Source: Saccharicrinis sp.
GTDB lineage: Bacteria > Bacteroidota > Bacteroidia > Bacteroidales > Marinilabiliaceae
Reading direction: 5' to 3'
Assembly: GCA_024635555.1 (NCBI GenBank)
Contig: JAGXIO010000043.1
Location: 1-35,653 of the forward strand
Length of the DNA stretch: 35,653 bases
Made by a program: the position numbers and the translations under genes. Below, one piece after another: positions 6,914 to 14,335 of this stretch; the stretch's first letter is position 1; every line of letters starts with the position of its first letter. The notes beneath the pieces are model-generated. The model saw nothing but the letters and a program-made list of their open reading frames with translations, did not search any database and had not been told where the DNA came from.

Positions 6914-7099
6914 TCACTCTTCAACTAAATCCTTGGCATTTTTTGCTTTGTGTACTTTTCCAATCGGTATATCATGCATCGACTCTTCAATTCCAGATGC
7001 AGAATGAATGGAAACAATACCTTTTAGCGATTTCAAAAACTCAATCAGACTTTTACCCGCTTTTGTATGTTCATTGATATGAATAGTATAAGTGGCCAT
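6914..7099 (-). CDS. Small hypothetical protein, possible solo antitoxin
   Basis: 61 residues beginning ATYTIHINEHTKAGKSLIEFLKSL, then a short linker and an acidic end (AKNAKDLVEE). The N-terminal strand followed by a Lys-rich helix resembles small proteins seen near toxin genes in Bacteroidota, but I cannot assign a named family. It has its own ATG and a TAACTTTG promoter-like box 26 bp upstream, and it lies among toxin-antitoxin genes. No toxin is adjacent: both flanks are repeat arrays. Confidence 0.65.
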   Translation of the reverse strand: MATYTIHINEHTKAGKSLIEFLKSLKGIVSIHSASGIEESMHDIPIGKVHKAKNAKDLVEE

Positions 7100-7124
7100 A
7101 ATAGATGGTTTTAAAGATGAATTT

Positions 7125-7132
7125 CAAAGTTA
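7125..7132 (-). promoter_or_regulatory. Candidate -7 box of the 61-residue gene
   Basis: TAACTTTG on the minus strand, 26 bp before the ATG at 7099. A TTTG lies 14 bp further upstream, somewhat closer than the usual -33 spacing. Confidence 0.45.
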
Positions 7133-7179
7133 CAAAAACAAAATAACAAATTAAAAAGGTGAAATTGGCAAGGTTGAGG

Positions 7180-7432
7180 CTCCACGCTCCCCGCACCACA
7201 CTCTCGGCTCCCCGCACCCCGCACCCCGCACCTAGCTCTTAGCTCTTAGCTCCTAGCCCCTAGCTCCTAGCTCCTAGCCCCTAGTTCTTAGCTCTTAGCT
7301 CTTAGCTCTTAGTTATTAGCTCCTAGCCCATATTTCCTAATTCCTAACTCCTAACCCCTAAAGCCGTAGGCGTCCTAACCCTCAGCTCCTAGCTCCTAGC
7401 TCCTAACTCCTAGCCCCTAGCCCCTCATTATG
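7180..7432. repeat. Heptamer array (CTCCTAG type)
   Basis: Opens with units such as CCCCGCA, then long runs of AGCTCTT, AGCTCCT and AGCCCCT, interrupted by TTCCTAA-type units around 7330-7360 and GCCGTAGGCGTCC near 7363. It ends at the stop codon of the broken ATPase gene. No reading frame of interest. Confidence 0.85.
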
Positions 7433-7435
7433 ATC

Positions 7436-7807
7436 TTAAAAAATATTCTTTTTCAGGAAAGTTCTTAAATGCAGGTGTTGAATACCTTTATATTGGCCTA
7501 TTTGTACGGGATCGAGCGAAACCACATATTTGGGATAATTATCCTTTATGAGCAATAAGTTGCCAAATTCATGCAGTTTTACCTTTTCGTCCGGGATTAA
7601 ATAAGCTACCTGGATATATAGTTTGGCACCGTCTTTTTCTGCAATAAAATCTATTTCGAGCGCTTTCATTACCCCAACATAAACTACGTATCCCAAAGTT
7701 TTTAGGTGGGCAAACACTATATTTTCCAATATATCGGGCACCGAATAATGATGCAGCCCAACAAGGGCGTTGTGCAAGCCCCAATCTTCGAAATAGTATT
7801 TATTGTT
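7436..7807 (-). pseudogene. C-terminal remnant of a DUF4143-type ATPase
   Basis: About 124 codons equivalent to the last third of the ATPase encoded immediately upstream. The frame is open from NKYYFEDWGLHNALVG through VLENIVFAHLKTLGY, IDFIAEKDGAKLYIQVAYLI and LLLIKDNYPKYVVSLD. These align with KYYAADTALL, VLENIVMLELKRREY, IDFVASRGNSTIYIQVAYLL and LLQIKDNYPKYVVTMD of the neighbour. The Walker motifs and all N-terminal domains are missing. There is no ATG at the start of the fragment and a TGA lies just upstream. It is a divergent paralogue, not a recent duplicate. Confidence 0.8.
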
Positions 7808-7839
7808 GAGTGAGTTTCATTGTTGACAGATATTGTTGT

Positions 7840-9054
7840 TTAATAATTGCTTAACATTAAAAAATCTGCTATATGAATATGCTTCACGCCTTTCATATTA
7901 TCTTTCCAAAACTTATCCATGGTTACAACATATTTGGGATAATTATCCTTTATTTGCAATAGGGGTGCAAACTCCCTGTCCACCGTTGATGGCTCTGATA
8001 ACAGATAAGCAACTTGTATATATATGGTACTGTTACCTCTTGAAGCTACAAAATCGATTTCAGTATTGTCAAGTTTTCCAACATATACCTGGTACTCCCT
8101 TCTTTTAAGCTCCAGCATAACAATGTTTTCGAGAACACCGGCAATAATTCTGTCTTTATATCCCATAACCGAATAAAGCAGTGCCGTATCGGCAGCATAG
8201 TATTTTTCCTGGGTCTTTAGTATCTCCTTCCCTTTTACGTCAAACCTGTTTAAGCGGTGAAGAATAAATGCACTTTCAAGTGCTTTTAGGTAGTTATAAA
8301 TGGTATTAATATCCACTTTTCGCTGTTGGCTTTTAAAATAATCGGCAACATTTTTACCCGAAAATTTATTGCCAATATTATCAAAAACAAATTTAACCAC
8401 GCGTTCGAGTAACTCGATATCTCTTATGTTATTGCGCTGGATGGTATCGCGTAGGATGACCGAAGAATAAATATCAAAAACAATTTTATAGGCTGTTTCG
8501 TATGTGTAATTGGAAGTATGCAATACAGGAAATCCCCCCATACGTAAATACGTCTCAAATGCGCTATAGATATCATCTATATTATTATGGCGTTCCTGGT
8601 TAAAATACAGATATTCGCTAAAAGACAAAGTGAAAATTGGCAACTCGATATACCTACCTGCCAGAAAAGTGGCCAGTTCGGAAGATAATATGTGGGAGTT
8701 GGAACCTGTAATATAAATATCGGTATTAAAATCAACAATAAACGAGTTAATTGCTTTCTCCCAATTGTTTACTACCTGAACTTCGTCAAAAATAAGATAG
8801 TAACGTTTGGTGTGGTCAATTTTTGTATCGATGTGCTTATATAAGGTAGTGGCATCTTTTAAATGGGAAAAACGGAAGCTCTCGAAATTAATGTATATAA
8901 TCTGATCGTCACGGACACCTTGTTCATGCAGTTTTTCAATTAAAAGCATGAGTACCGACGATTTGCCGCTTCTCCGGATGCCTGTAATGACTTTTATAAA
9001 GGGCTTATCGATATAGGGTAGCAACTTGTTGATATATAAATCGCGTTGAAACAT
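7840..9054 (-). CDS. AAA ATPase with DUF4143 domain
   Basis: 404-residue P-loop ATPase of the AAA_14/DUF4143 type, common in Bacteroidota and archaea. Walker A is GIRRSGKSS (25-33), Walker B is YYLIFDEVQ (85-93), and a sensor-like YITGSNS follows at 114-120. LAGRYIELPIFTLSFSEYL is diagnostic. The C-terminal part (about 200-370) holds the DUF4143 domain, with a nuclease-like strand pattern IDFVASRGNSTIYIQVAYL. I start at the ATG at 9054. The role of the family is not established; it is often found near mobile or toxin-antitoxin genes, as here. A TACATTTG box lies about 25 bp upstream. Confidence 0.88.
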   Translation of the reverse strand: MFQRDLYINKLLPYIDKPFIKVITGIRRSGKSSVLMLLIEKLHEQGVRDDQIIYINFESFRFSHLKDATTLYKHIDTKIDHTKRYYLIFDEVQVVNNWEKAINSFIVDFNTDIYITGSNSHILSSELATFLAGRYIELPIFTLSFSEYLYFNQERHNNIDDIYSAFETYLRMGGFPVLHTSNYTYETAYKIVFDIYSSVILRDTIQRNNIRDIELLERVVKFVFDNIGNKFSGKNVADYFKSQQRKVDINTIYNYLKALESAFILHRLNRFDVKGKEILKTQEKYYAADTALLYSVMGYKDRIIAGVLENIVMLELKRREYQVYVGKLDNTEIDFVASRGNSTIYIQVAYLLSEPSTVDREFAPLLQIKDNYPKYVVTMDKFWKDNMKGVKHIHIADFLMLSNY

Positions 9055-9079
9055 CAATTATTGTTTGTGGTTGTATGTT

Positions 9080-9087
9080 CAAATGTA
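9080..9087 (-). promoter_or_regulatory. Candidate -7 box of the DUF4143 ATPase gene
   Basis: TACATTTG on the minus strand, 25 bp before the ATG at 9054. Confidence 0.45.
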
Positions 9088-9780
9088 GTCATTTAAATCA
9101 ACTATTTTTGGATGTAACCATAAAAACATTTGAGAGAGAAAAGTTTTTGGGGATTGAAGCCTGGTTTATTTATTTGAATGCTGTAGTTTTTCTAACAATT
9201 TTTTAAGAATAGGATTCGCAGTACAATAGGACGTTAGGTTGTTAGGTTGATAGGTGGTTAGGTGGTTACTGCTGCGCAGTTTTGTTTGTCAACGAATTAA
9301 CACGAATTATCGCGAATTGACTGCTGCGCAGTTTGGTTTTTTAACGCTGTCAGGAGCTAGGTGATTATAGGTCAATTGGAACAAAGTGACATCCCGTACC
9401 TGAAATATAATTATTACGGGAAGGTTGTTAGGTCGTTAGGGTTCAGTTTTCAGTTTATGTTCATTGTTCAAAGTTCTCCCTAATTTAAAGGCAGGCGGCG
9501 GGATTTAGCGTCTAAACAACCGCAGAGCGGTTGAATATGAATAGCCCCGGGTTTCAACCCGGGGAACATAGCATCATGCAAATCCGACGCACTGCCGTCT
9601 ATTCTATATGTACACGATAACTTTGCGTCGGAATATGGGATAATATTAATGGAACCATAATTTCGTGCTTATTCTTTTATGGTTTTTATTTCAATTTGTC
9701 TTTCTGATCACCCCAGCCTGCCATCGGTCGCCAAAGGCTTGCCGCCGGTGATGCCGGCTGGTAGATATCGACCTAACCCT
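9088..9780. other. Gene-free stretch rich in dispersed repeats
   Basis: No credible gene. In order it holds: 8-bp units (about 9229-9264); hairpin words ACTGCTGCGCAGT at 9268-9280 and 9320-9332, flanking an ACGAATTA-type segment; a half-REP (AACGCTGTCAGG, about 9347); a copy of the 59-bp element (9369-9426); the hairpin at 9545-9564; and an imperfect GC-rich inverted repeat (CCAGCC...GGCTGG, about 9714-9762). Confidence 0.7.
9545..9564. repeat. Perfect 9-bp stem hairpin
   Basis: CCCCGGGTT pairs with AACCCGGGG around a TC loop, preceded by GAATAG. There is no T-run on either side, so it is more likely an intergenic palindromic repeat than a terminator. Confidence 0.75.
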
Positions 9781-9851
9781 CGAAAAAGTTTACTTAAACT
9801 TTTTCGGCTTTCCGCCTATGTAGCGGAAAGTGAAAAATGCGTGCATTTTTC
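9781..9851. repeat. Three consecutive perfect hairpins
   Basis: 9781-9806: 12-bp stem CGAAAAAGTTTA with a 2-nt loop. 9808-9830: 8-bp stem CTTTCCGC with a 7-nt loop. 9832-9851: 9-bp stem GAAAAATGC with a 2-nt loop. All three lie within 71 bp, separated by single bases. They directly abut the truncated PIN-toxin frame. Confidence 0.85.
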
Positions 9852-9907
9852 AGGTTAAGAAGATAAATGGCAATGTTGGTGTCGATAAATATTTTATCAC
9901 CACTCAT
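9794..9907 (-). pseudogene. Truncated PIN-domain (VapC-like) toxin start
   Basis: An ATG at 9907 opens a frame reading MSGDKIFIDTNIAIYLL, the standard first strand of a PIN-domain toxin with its first metal-binding aspartate (IDTN). After about 19 residues the frame enters the triple-hairpin repeat and stops at 9794. A complete PIN domain needs about 130 residues and three further acidic residues, all absent. It sits 16 bp after the stop of the DUF5615 gene on the same strand. Confidence 0.65.
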
Positions 9908-9923
9908 CTCTTATTTTTTATTT

Positions 9924-10286
9924 CTAATCAATGACTTTTATACTGTCAAGATAGGCCATAATTAAAGAACCATCTACTAATAATTCTATAATGGTATTCC
10001 AGTTTTCAGAGAAATAATGATGAAGTTGCTGTAGGGTTAGATTCCCAAGTTTAAAAGTAACCACCTTGGGGCAGGTTTCCCGAGTGAGAAACATCTCGTA
10101 AAAGTCAGTATCTTTTGTAAGGATTGTTAAATCGTTTGCAAGTGCATAGTCCCAAATTTCGATGTCTCGCATAGAAGGATTGATATCAACAACATGGATG
10201 TAAAGGGCTGAATTAAAAAAACTAAATTTCTTAGGTAAATTTACATCTACTAGAAATAGGGCTTGCTCAACTTGCTTCGAGATCAT
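9924..10286 (-). CDS. DUF5615 PIN-like putative nuclease toxin
   Basis: About 120 residues of the DUF5615 (Mut7-C-like PIN) family. Core signatures are FLVDVNLPKK (first acidic strand), MRDIEIWDYALANDLTILTKDTDF (second acidic cluster) and CPKVVTFKLGNLT. The usual partner is a DUF433 protein, and here DUF433 lies immediately upstream. The start is the ATG at 10286, giving a 20-bp overlap with the DUF433 gene; a TTG at 10322 is less likely. Probably the toxin of a VapBC-like pair. Confidence 0.85.
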   Translation of the reverse strand: MISKQVEQALFLVDVNLPKKFSFFNSALYIHVVDINPSMRDIEIWDYALANDLTILTKDTDFYEMFLTRETCPKVVTFKLGNLTLQQLHHYFSENWNTIIELLVDGSLIMAYLDSIKVID

Positions 10287-10506
10287 AGGACAGAATTGAT
10301 TTATCAGCAATCTTTCTCGCAAATTCCAGACAAGCTAATAGGTCTTCTTTTTCCAGAATTGGGTAAGCTTCCAGAATATTGTCCATGGATTCGCCCGAAG
10401 CCATATAACCCAAAACCGTAGCGACAGTAATTCGCATGCCTTTGATAATGGGTTTGCCATTGCATATTCCAGGATCGGAGGTAATTCTGCTGAGCAAATT
10501 TTTCAT
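10267..10506 (-). CDS. DUF433 antitoxin
   Basis: 79 residues. RITSDPGICNGKPIIKGMRITVATVLGYMASGES is the classic DUF433 sequence, followed by the helical ILEAYPILEKEDLLACLEFARKIA. The family has a winged or homeodomain-like HTH fold and serves as antitoxin and autorepressor for DUF5615 toxins. It overlaps the toxin start by 20 bp, suggesting translational coupling. ATG at 10506. Confidence 0.9.
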   Translation of the reverse strand: MKNLLSRITSDPGICNGKPIIKGMRITVATVLGYMASGESMDNILEAYPILEKEDLLACLEFARKIADKSILSYDLEAS

Positions 10507-10736
10507 GTGTTATTTCTTGGTTGATATTTCTTAGTTTTTGAACTTAAATATACGCTATTTATGGTTTGGTAGCAAGTCCTAACTAACACTTGTATTTGGT
10601 GTGTCGTTTTCGGTTTGACGGTTTTCGGTTTGACGGTATTCGGTTTACGTGAGTAGCGTGGTGCTTAAAAAGTTAACTATTATGCACACAATGAATGCGC
10701 AAAGTACACCAAAAATCATGGTTCTGCAACGGTAGT

Positions 10737-11063
10737 TTATGCTATTTTAAATTCTCCATCTAATAATTCAACATTAAAATTTACTTTGGCCTTTAAAGCG
10801 CTGAATACGCGTAAGATAGTCTCAATAGTTACATTTTTTGCATTGCTCTCAATTCTTGATATTTGTGATTTCTGAACTCCTATTAATTCTCCTAACTGAG
10901 ATTGAGTCAATTGTCTCTCTTGCCGGGTTTGCTTTATCATTGCCCCTAATAAATCAAGTCTGAGTTCATATTCATACTTGTCCCGCCTTTCAGTGCCCAC
11001 CTTTCCTAAATGCTTGTCCTTAGCCTCGTTTAATGTGTAAATTCTTAATTTAGTATTTTCCAT
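10737..11063 (-). CDS. XRE-family regulator, HigA-like orphan antitoxin
   Basis: 108 residues. The N-terminal helix region (YTLNEAKDKHLGKVGTERRDKYEYEL) is typical of HigA-type antitoxins. The helix-turn-helix follows in MIKQTRQERQLTQSQLGELIGVQKSQISRIESNAKNVTIETILRVFSALKAKV. No HigB/RelE toxin is encoded on either side, so it is an orphan or a free-standing regulator. I use the ATG at 11063; a GTG at 11078 is possible. A TATATTTG box at 11094-11101 fits a leader of about 24 nt. Confidence 0.87.
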   Translation of the reverse strand: MENTKLRIYTLNEAKDKHLGKVGTERRDKYEYELRLDLLGAMIKQTRQERQLTQSQLGELIGVQKSQISRIESNAKNVTIETILRVFSALKAKVNFNVELLDGEFKIA

Positions 11064-11093
11064 TTTTGTTTCATTCACTTTTACCTAACGATA

Positions 11094-11101
11094 CAAATAT
11101 A
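11094..11101 (-). promoter_or_regulatory. Candidate -7 box of the XRE gene
   Basis: TATATTTG on the minus strand, 30 bp before the ATG at 11063. Confidence 0.45.
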
Positions 11102-11164
11102 GTAAAATGTTCTATTATATGGAAACTTTCGAGAGTTGCTGATAGTTCTTTTCTGCAAAAATTA

Positions 11165-11652
11165 ATTATTCGCGATAGGTCGATAGGTTGTTACCTGCCA
11201 GCCGGTAGGGGTTATTAGTTTTGCGGTGTGTCGGTGTGTTGGTTTGCGGTTGGATGGTTTGGTAACCACTAACTCCTAACTCCTAGCTCCTAGCTCCCAG
11301 CTCCCAGCCCCCATCTCCTAGCTCTTAGCCCTATACCCTAGCTCCTAACTCCTAGCTCCTAACTCCTAACTCCTAACTCCCCGCACCCTGCACCACGCAC
11401 CCCGCCCCTTGCCCCTAACTCCTAGCTCCTAGCTCCTAGCTCTTAGCTCATAGTTCTTAGCTCTTAGCTCCTAACCCCTAACTCCTAACTCCTAAACCCT
11501 AAACCCTAAACCCTAGCTCTTAGCTCCCAGCCCCAAGCTCTTAGCCCCTAACTCCTAACTCCTAACTCCTAACTCCTAACTCCTAACCCCTAGCCCCTAG
11601 CTCCTTGCTCCACGCCCCTTGCTCCACGCCCCTTGCCCCTTGCTCTCCGCTC
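11165..11652. repeat. Long composite repeat: octamers, spacer, heptamer array
   Basis: 11165-11200 has 8-bp AGGTCGAT-type units. 11222-11279 is the 58-bp spacer shared with 6803-6860. From 11268 to 11652 there are roughly 55 heptamers, mostly CTCCTAG, CTCCTAA, CTCTTAG and CCCCTAG. Blocks of GCACCCC and GCTCCACGCCCCTT occur near 11380-11410 and 11600-11650. 11491-11516 contains three CCCTAAA units. The array stops 2 bp before the stop codon of the membrane-protein gene. Confidence 0.85.
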
Positions 11653-11654
11653 CA

Positions 11655-13001
11655 CTAAATCCTAATCCCCCATTGCTTTCGAATAAACCACAGCAATCCA
11701 AAAATAAGCACCGCAGATTTTAGCAGATGATTGAGCACGACCACAAACTCTGTTTCGGCTTTGATTACCTGTAAAAAAAGGATGGGACTCCAGATGAGTA
11801 GGGTAGGGTAGAAGACACTCCAGCGACTGAGTTTTTGCCAGAACCATCCTATAAAAATGCCCCACAGGCACATAAAAAGGATACCCCCCAAACGACCGTA
11901 GTTGGCATAGGCTTCTCCTGCCAAACTAATACCCATACTGGTGTTTTCGCCCAAGGGCAAGCCAGTGTACTTAATGAAGTTTTCCTGGCCACCGGCCTTC
12001 TTCTTGTTAGGTGCCAACAAGCGGGGCAGCAAACTCGATTCAATGCCTTCCCAAATGGTAGAACCATTGGCAAAAGGCTGGCGATCCGGTACGTTTTTCA
12101 TTACGGCAGATATAATCCAACCTTGGTTGAGGCGGGCGTTCATATCTTCATCGGAGCTGGGGTTAACAATTCGACCATTGGACCACTGCTCGGCTGCCAT
12201 TCCCAAAAACAAGGACACTTTATTGCCGCCATAACCGCTACTTATTAGGGTGCGGTATTCTTGCTTTACCGATTGTATGGTAATGGCCACAAACATGCCC
12301 AATATAGCAACCGTTAATTTGGCACCCATCGATAATTTTAACTCCCGAGCCACAAAGGTAAAGGTGAGCATGGCCCATAATAGTAGATCGTGGAACATGC
12401 CGGAGGCGATGGAGGCTAGTGCCGTAATGCTCATTACAAAGATAAAGACAGTCCATCGTTTGCTTGATGGAGAGAACAGTAGATAAATGGCGCCGACGTA
12501 TTTTATATTGGCCAGCAGAAAGAAAACGAAGCGCAACGATGCCGGTATAAATGCGTTTAAATAGGGGATACCTAAACCAACTACAATAAGCACATAAGGT
12601 AAACGTGGATATCGGTTCAGAAGATCGGTAACTCGCTGGCCGATACTTTCCAAATCCGATTCGTCCTTAAAAAATAAAGTGCCTAAGCGAAATGCGATAA
12701 GGACAGGTACTATAAAAAGCATATATTGTTCCTCGGGAACGTACATATGGTATTTGTAATGGCTCACACTGTTGTGGTAATCGATGTAAGGGCCCAGTAT
12801 CCATTGCATGGCGGCCATGGCGGTCATTAAATCGATGATGGGTATTTTATGGCCCATGTTAAAAATTACCCTGTACACAGAAAACCCCGTGAAAGCCAAT
12901 CCCACAGCGGTCCATATCTGAATGCCCAATGTAAGGTTGAGTACCAGTGTGGCCGGGAATATCCAAAACCAGCCTTTTTGTTGTTGTAGGTTTGTTAGCA
13001 T
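11655..13001 (-). CDS. Wzy-like polysaccharide polymerase / multi-pass membrane protein
   Basis: 448 residues with about ten hydrophobic segments distributed over the whole length. One large loop (about 255-365) contains EQWSNGRI, NQGWIISAVMKNVPDRQPFANGSTIWEGIESSLLPRLLAPNKKKAG and GISLAGEAYANYG. A multi-pass protein with a long polar loop near the C-terminal third is what Wzy polymerases and O-antigen ligases look like, and the position in a glycan locus agrees. Such proteins share little sequence, so the call is by topology and context. GC content looks higher than in the transferase operon further right. ATG at 13001. Confidence 0.65.
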   Translation of the reverse strand: MLTNLQQQKGWFWIFPATLVLNLTLGIQIWTAVGLAFTGFSVYRVIFNMGHKIPIIDLMTAMAAMQWILGPYIDYHNSVSHYKYHMYVPEEQYMLFIVPVLIAFRLGTLFFKDESDLESIGQRVTDLLNRYPRLPYVLIVVGLGIPYLNAFIPASLRFVFFLLANIKYVGAIYLLFSPSSKRWTVFIFVMSITALASIASGMFHDLLLWAMLTFTFVARELKLSMGAKLTVAILGMFVAITIQSVKQEYRTLISSGYGGNKVSLFLGMAAEQWSNGRIVNPSSDEDMNARLNQGWIISAVMKNVPDRQPFANGSTIWEGIESSLLPRLLAPNKKKAGGQENFIKYTGLPLGENTSMGISLAGEAYANYGRLGGILFMCLWGIFIGWFWQKLSRWSVFYPTLLIWSPILFLQVIKAETEFVVVLNHLLKSAVLIFGLLWFIRKQWGIRI

Positions 13002-13049
13002 TTTATTTTTTTGGACAAACCCGACAAACCCGACAGCGTCGATAGACCT

Positions 13050-13129
13050 GTTGGCGTTTGTCGGTGTTAGTTGGCGTTTGTTGGTGTTAGTTGATGTTTG
13101 TCGGTGTTAGTTGATGTTTGTTGGTGTTG
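13050..13129. repeat. Four 20-bp tandem repeats
   Basis: Units start at 13050, 13070, 13090 and 13110, alternating GTTGGCGTTTGTCGGTGTTA with C/T and G/A variants. Just before them, 13022-13050 reads as a degraded REP (CCGACAGCGTCGATAGACCTG). Confidence 0.85.
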
Positions 13130-13170
13130 GGTTCGTATTTAAAAACGTTTTTATATTTATTCTTTAATGT

Positions 13171-13227
13171 CAACGCTGTCAGGAGCTACGCACGCTGACA
13201 GGTTGAGCTACGCACGCTGACCGGTTG
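13171..13227. repeat. REP-like palindrome with duplicated right half
   Basis: 13171-13205: CAAC/GTTG and CTGTCAG/CTGACAG stems with an unpaired G and a 12-nt loop (GAGCTACGCACG). The right half recurs at 13206-13227 (AGCTACGCACGCTGACCGGTTG). This is the second REP subtype, shared with 15566-15602. Confidence 0.8.
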
Positions 13228-13243
13228 GTTGTTGACCGATTGG

Positions 13244-14335
13244 TTAGATGCCTATTTTGTTGATGACTTCTTTAAGGATGCTACCATAATCCCGTCCGTC
13301 TTTATTTACCCTTTCATTTCCTTTTTGGGTTAAGGTTTCTAATTGGTTTTGATGGCTAATATAGTACTTTATTTTTTTAATCATCTCCTCCGTTGTATCG
13401 TAAAAAATGGCTTCGTCATCCTTAAAAATTGCGTTTGTTTCGGGGTTGCGTTCTGTAATCAATGCCGTGCCACAGGCCGGTATCTCAAAGGTGCGGGTGG
13501 TGTGAAGCTCGGGAAAGTTTTTCTATAACAAACCAATACTGAAGTATGATGAGGATAAAAAATTGGTGTATTCTTTTAAAAATAAACCTTCGCCATAAAA
13601 TGAAAGCATTTTGTTGCTACTATGTTTTTTGATAAAGTTGTGCCATCCTTTACCCGCGATTTTTACTTTAATAGCATTGTTTATAAGGCGTTCTACAATT
13701 GCTTCTCTCGAAGGTTCGCAAAGGCCAATAAAAGCAACTGAGTTTTCTTTTTGATGAAAAGGAACATTGGGATGATGGATAGATTTATCATACCCTTGAG
13801 TGGTAAATACCAATCTATTTTCTGAAACGCACTTTAAATAATGGTCTTTTTCAGCAGTTTTGGTACTGATCAGAAAGTCATAATAGGGTAAGCTTTTTAT
13901 AAAGTGATTAGAATAGTTACTGTAAAAAGCCATATCCGGTGTAAAATGAACCAGCTTATCGCACAATGATTTGAGATAAGCAGTGGTTTGCGGCGTAAGG
14001 AAAATGGCTTTGTCTATCCATATTAGCTTATAGGGTTTAGCTTGTAGCTTGTAGCTTGCAGGAGATGGGGGCTGGGATAATGGTTTTTGTGATAGCCCTT
14101 TGATTTCACTTATAATGTATCTGTTGATGTATTTAATAAGTGGCCCACGTTTATATCTGAAGCCAATGGAACGCCAAAAGCGATGGCAGCGATGAAAAGG
14201 AACATGGGTATCGATAATAGCAAAACTTACCTCTTTATCTCCCTTAGAGGAAGAGGATAGGATATTTTTTAACTGATCGGCACGCATTTTACTTGTGGTG
14301 CCCGGTGTGTATTGACCTATGTAGAGGATGTTCAT
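13244..14335 (-). pseudogene. CgeB-like glycosyltransferase interrupted by an amber codon
   Basis: One continuous frame from the ATG at 14335 to the stop at 13244, broken only by TAG at 13523-13525. Before it: 270 residues starting MNILYIGQYTPGTTSKMRADQL, with SVAFIGLCEPSREAIVERL and ending YFSIGLL. After it, in the same frame: KNFPELHTTRTFEIPACGTALITERNPE and a helical tail. Together they form a complete CgeB-like GT-B protein like the neighbour at 16718-17746, whose matching region reads LNIFRPHNDNSHNMRTFEMPG. The C-terminal donor-site segment is lost if translation stops, so the gene is probably inactive unless suppressed. Residues near 80-104 come from heptamer repeats. Confidence 0.85.
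14022..14078. repeat. Heptamers inside the amber-interrupted glycosyltransferase
   Basis: Consecutive 7-bp units ATTAGCT, TATAGGG, TTTAGCT, TGTAGCT, TGTAGCT, TGCAGGA, then G-rich units. On the coding strand they give the low-complexity part SPASYKLQAKPYKL. Confidence 0.7.

Noticed and set aside
9545-9564. Strong hairpin considered as a terminator
   Set aside because: No T-run on either strand and no gene ends close by.
11491-11516. CCCTAAA units identical to plant-type telomere repeats
   Set aside because: Only three units within a larger array of related heptamers; a chance variant of the array in a bacterial locus.
11835-12486. Plus- and minus-strand frames inside the Wzy-like gene
   Set aside because: Overlap a continuous 448-residue membrane protein and lack coherent hydrophobic or motif patterns.
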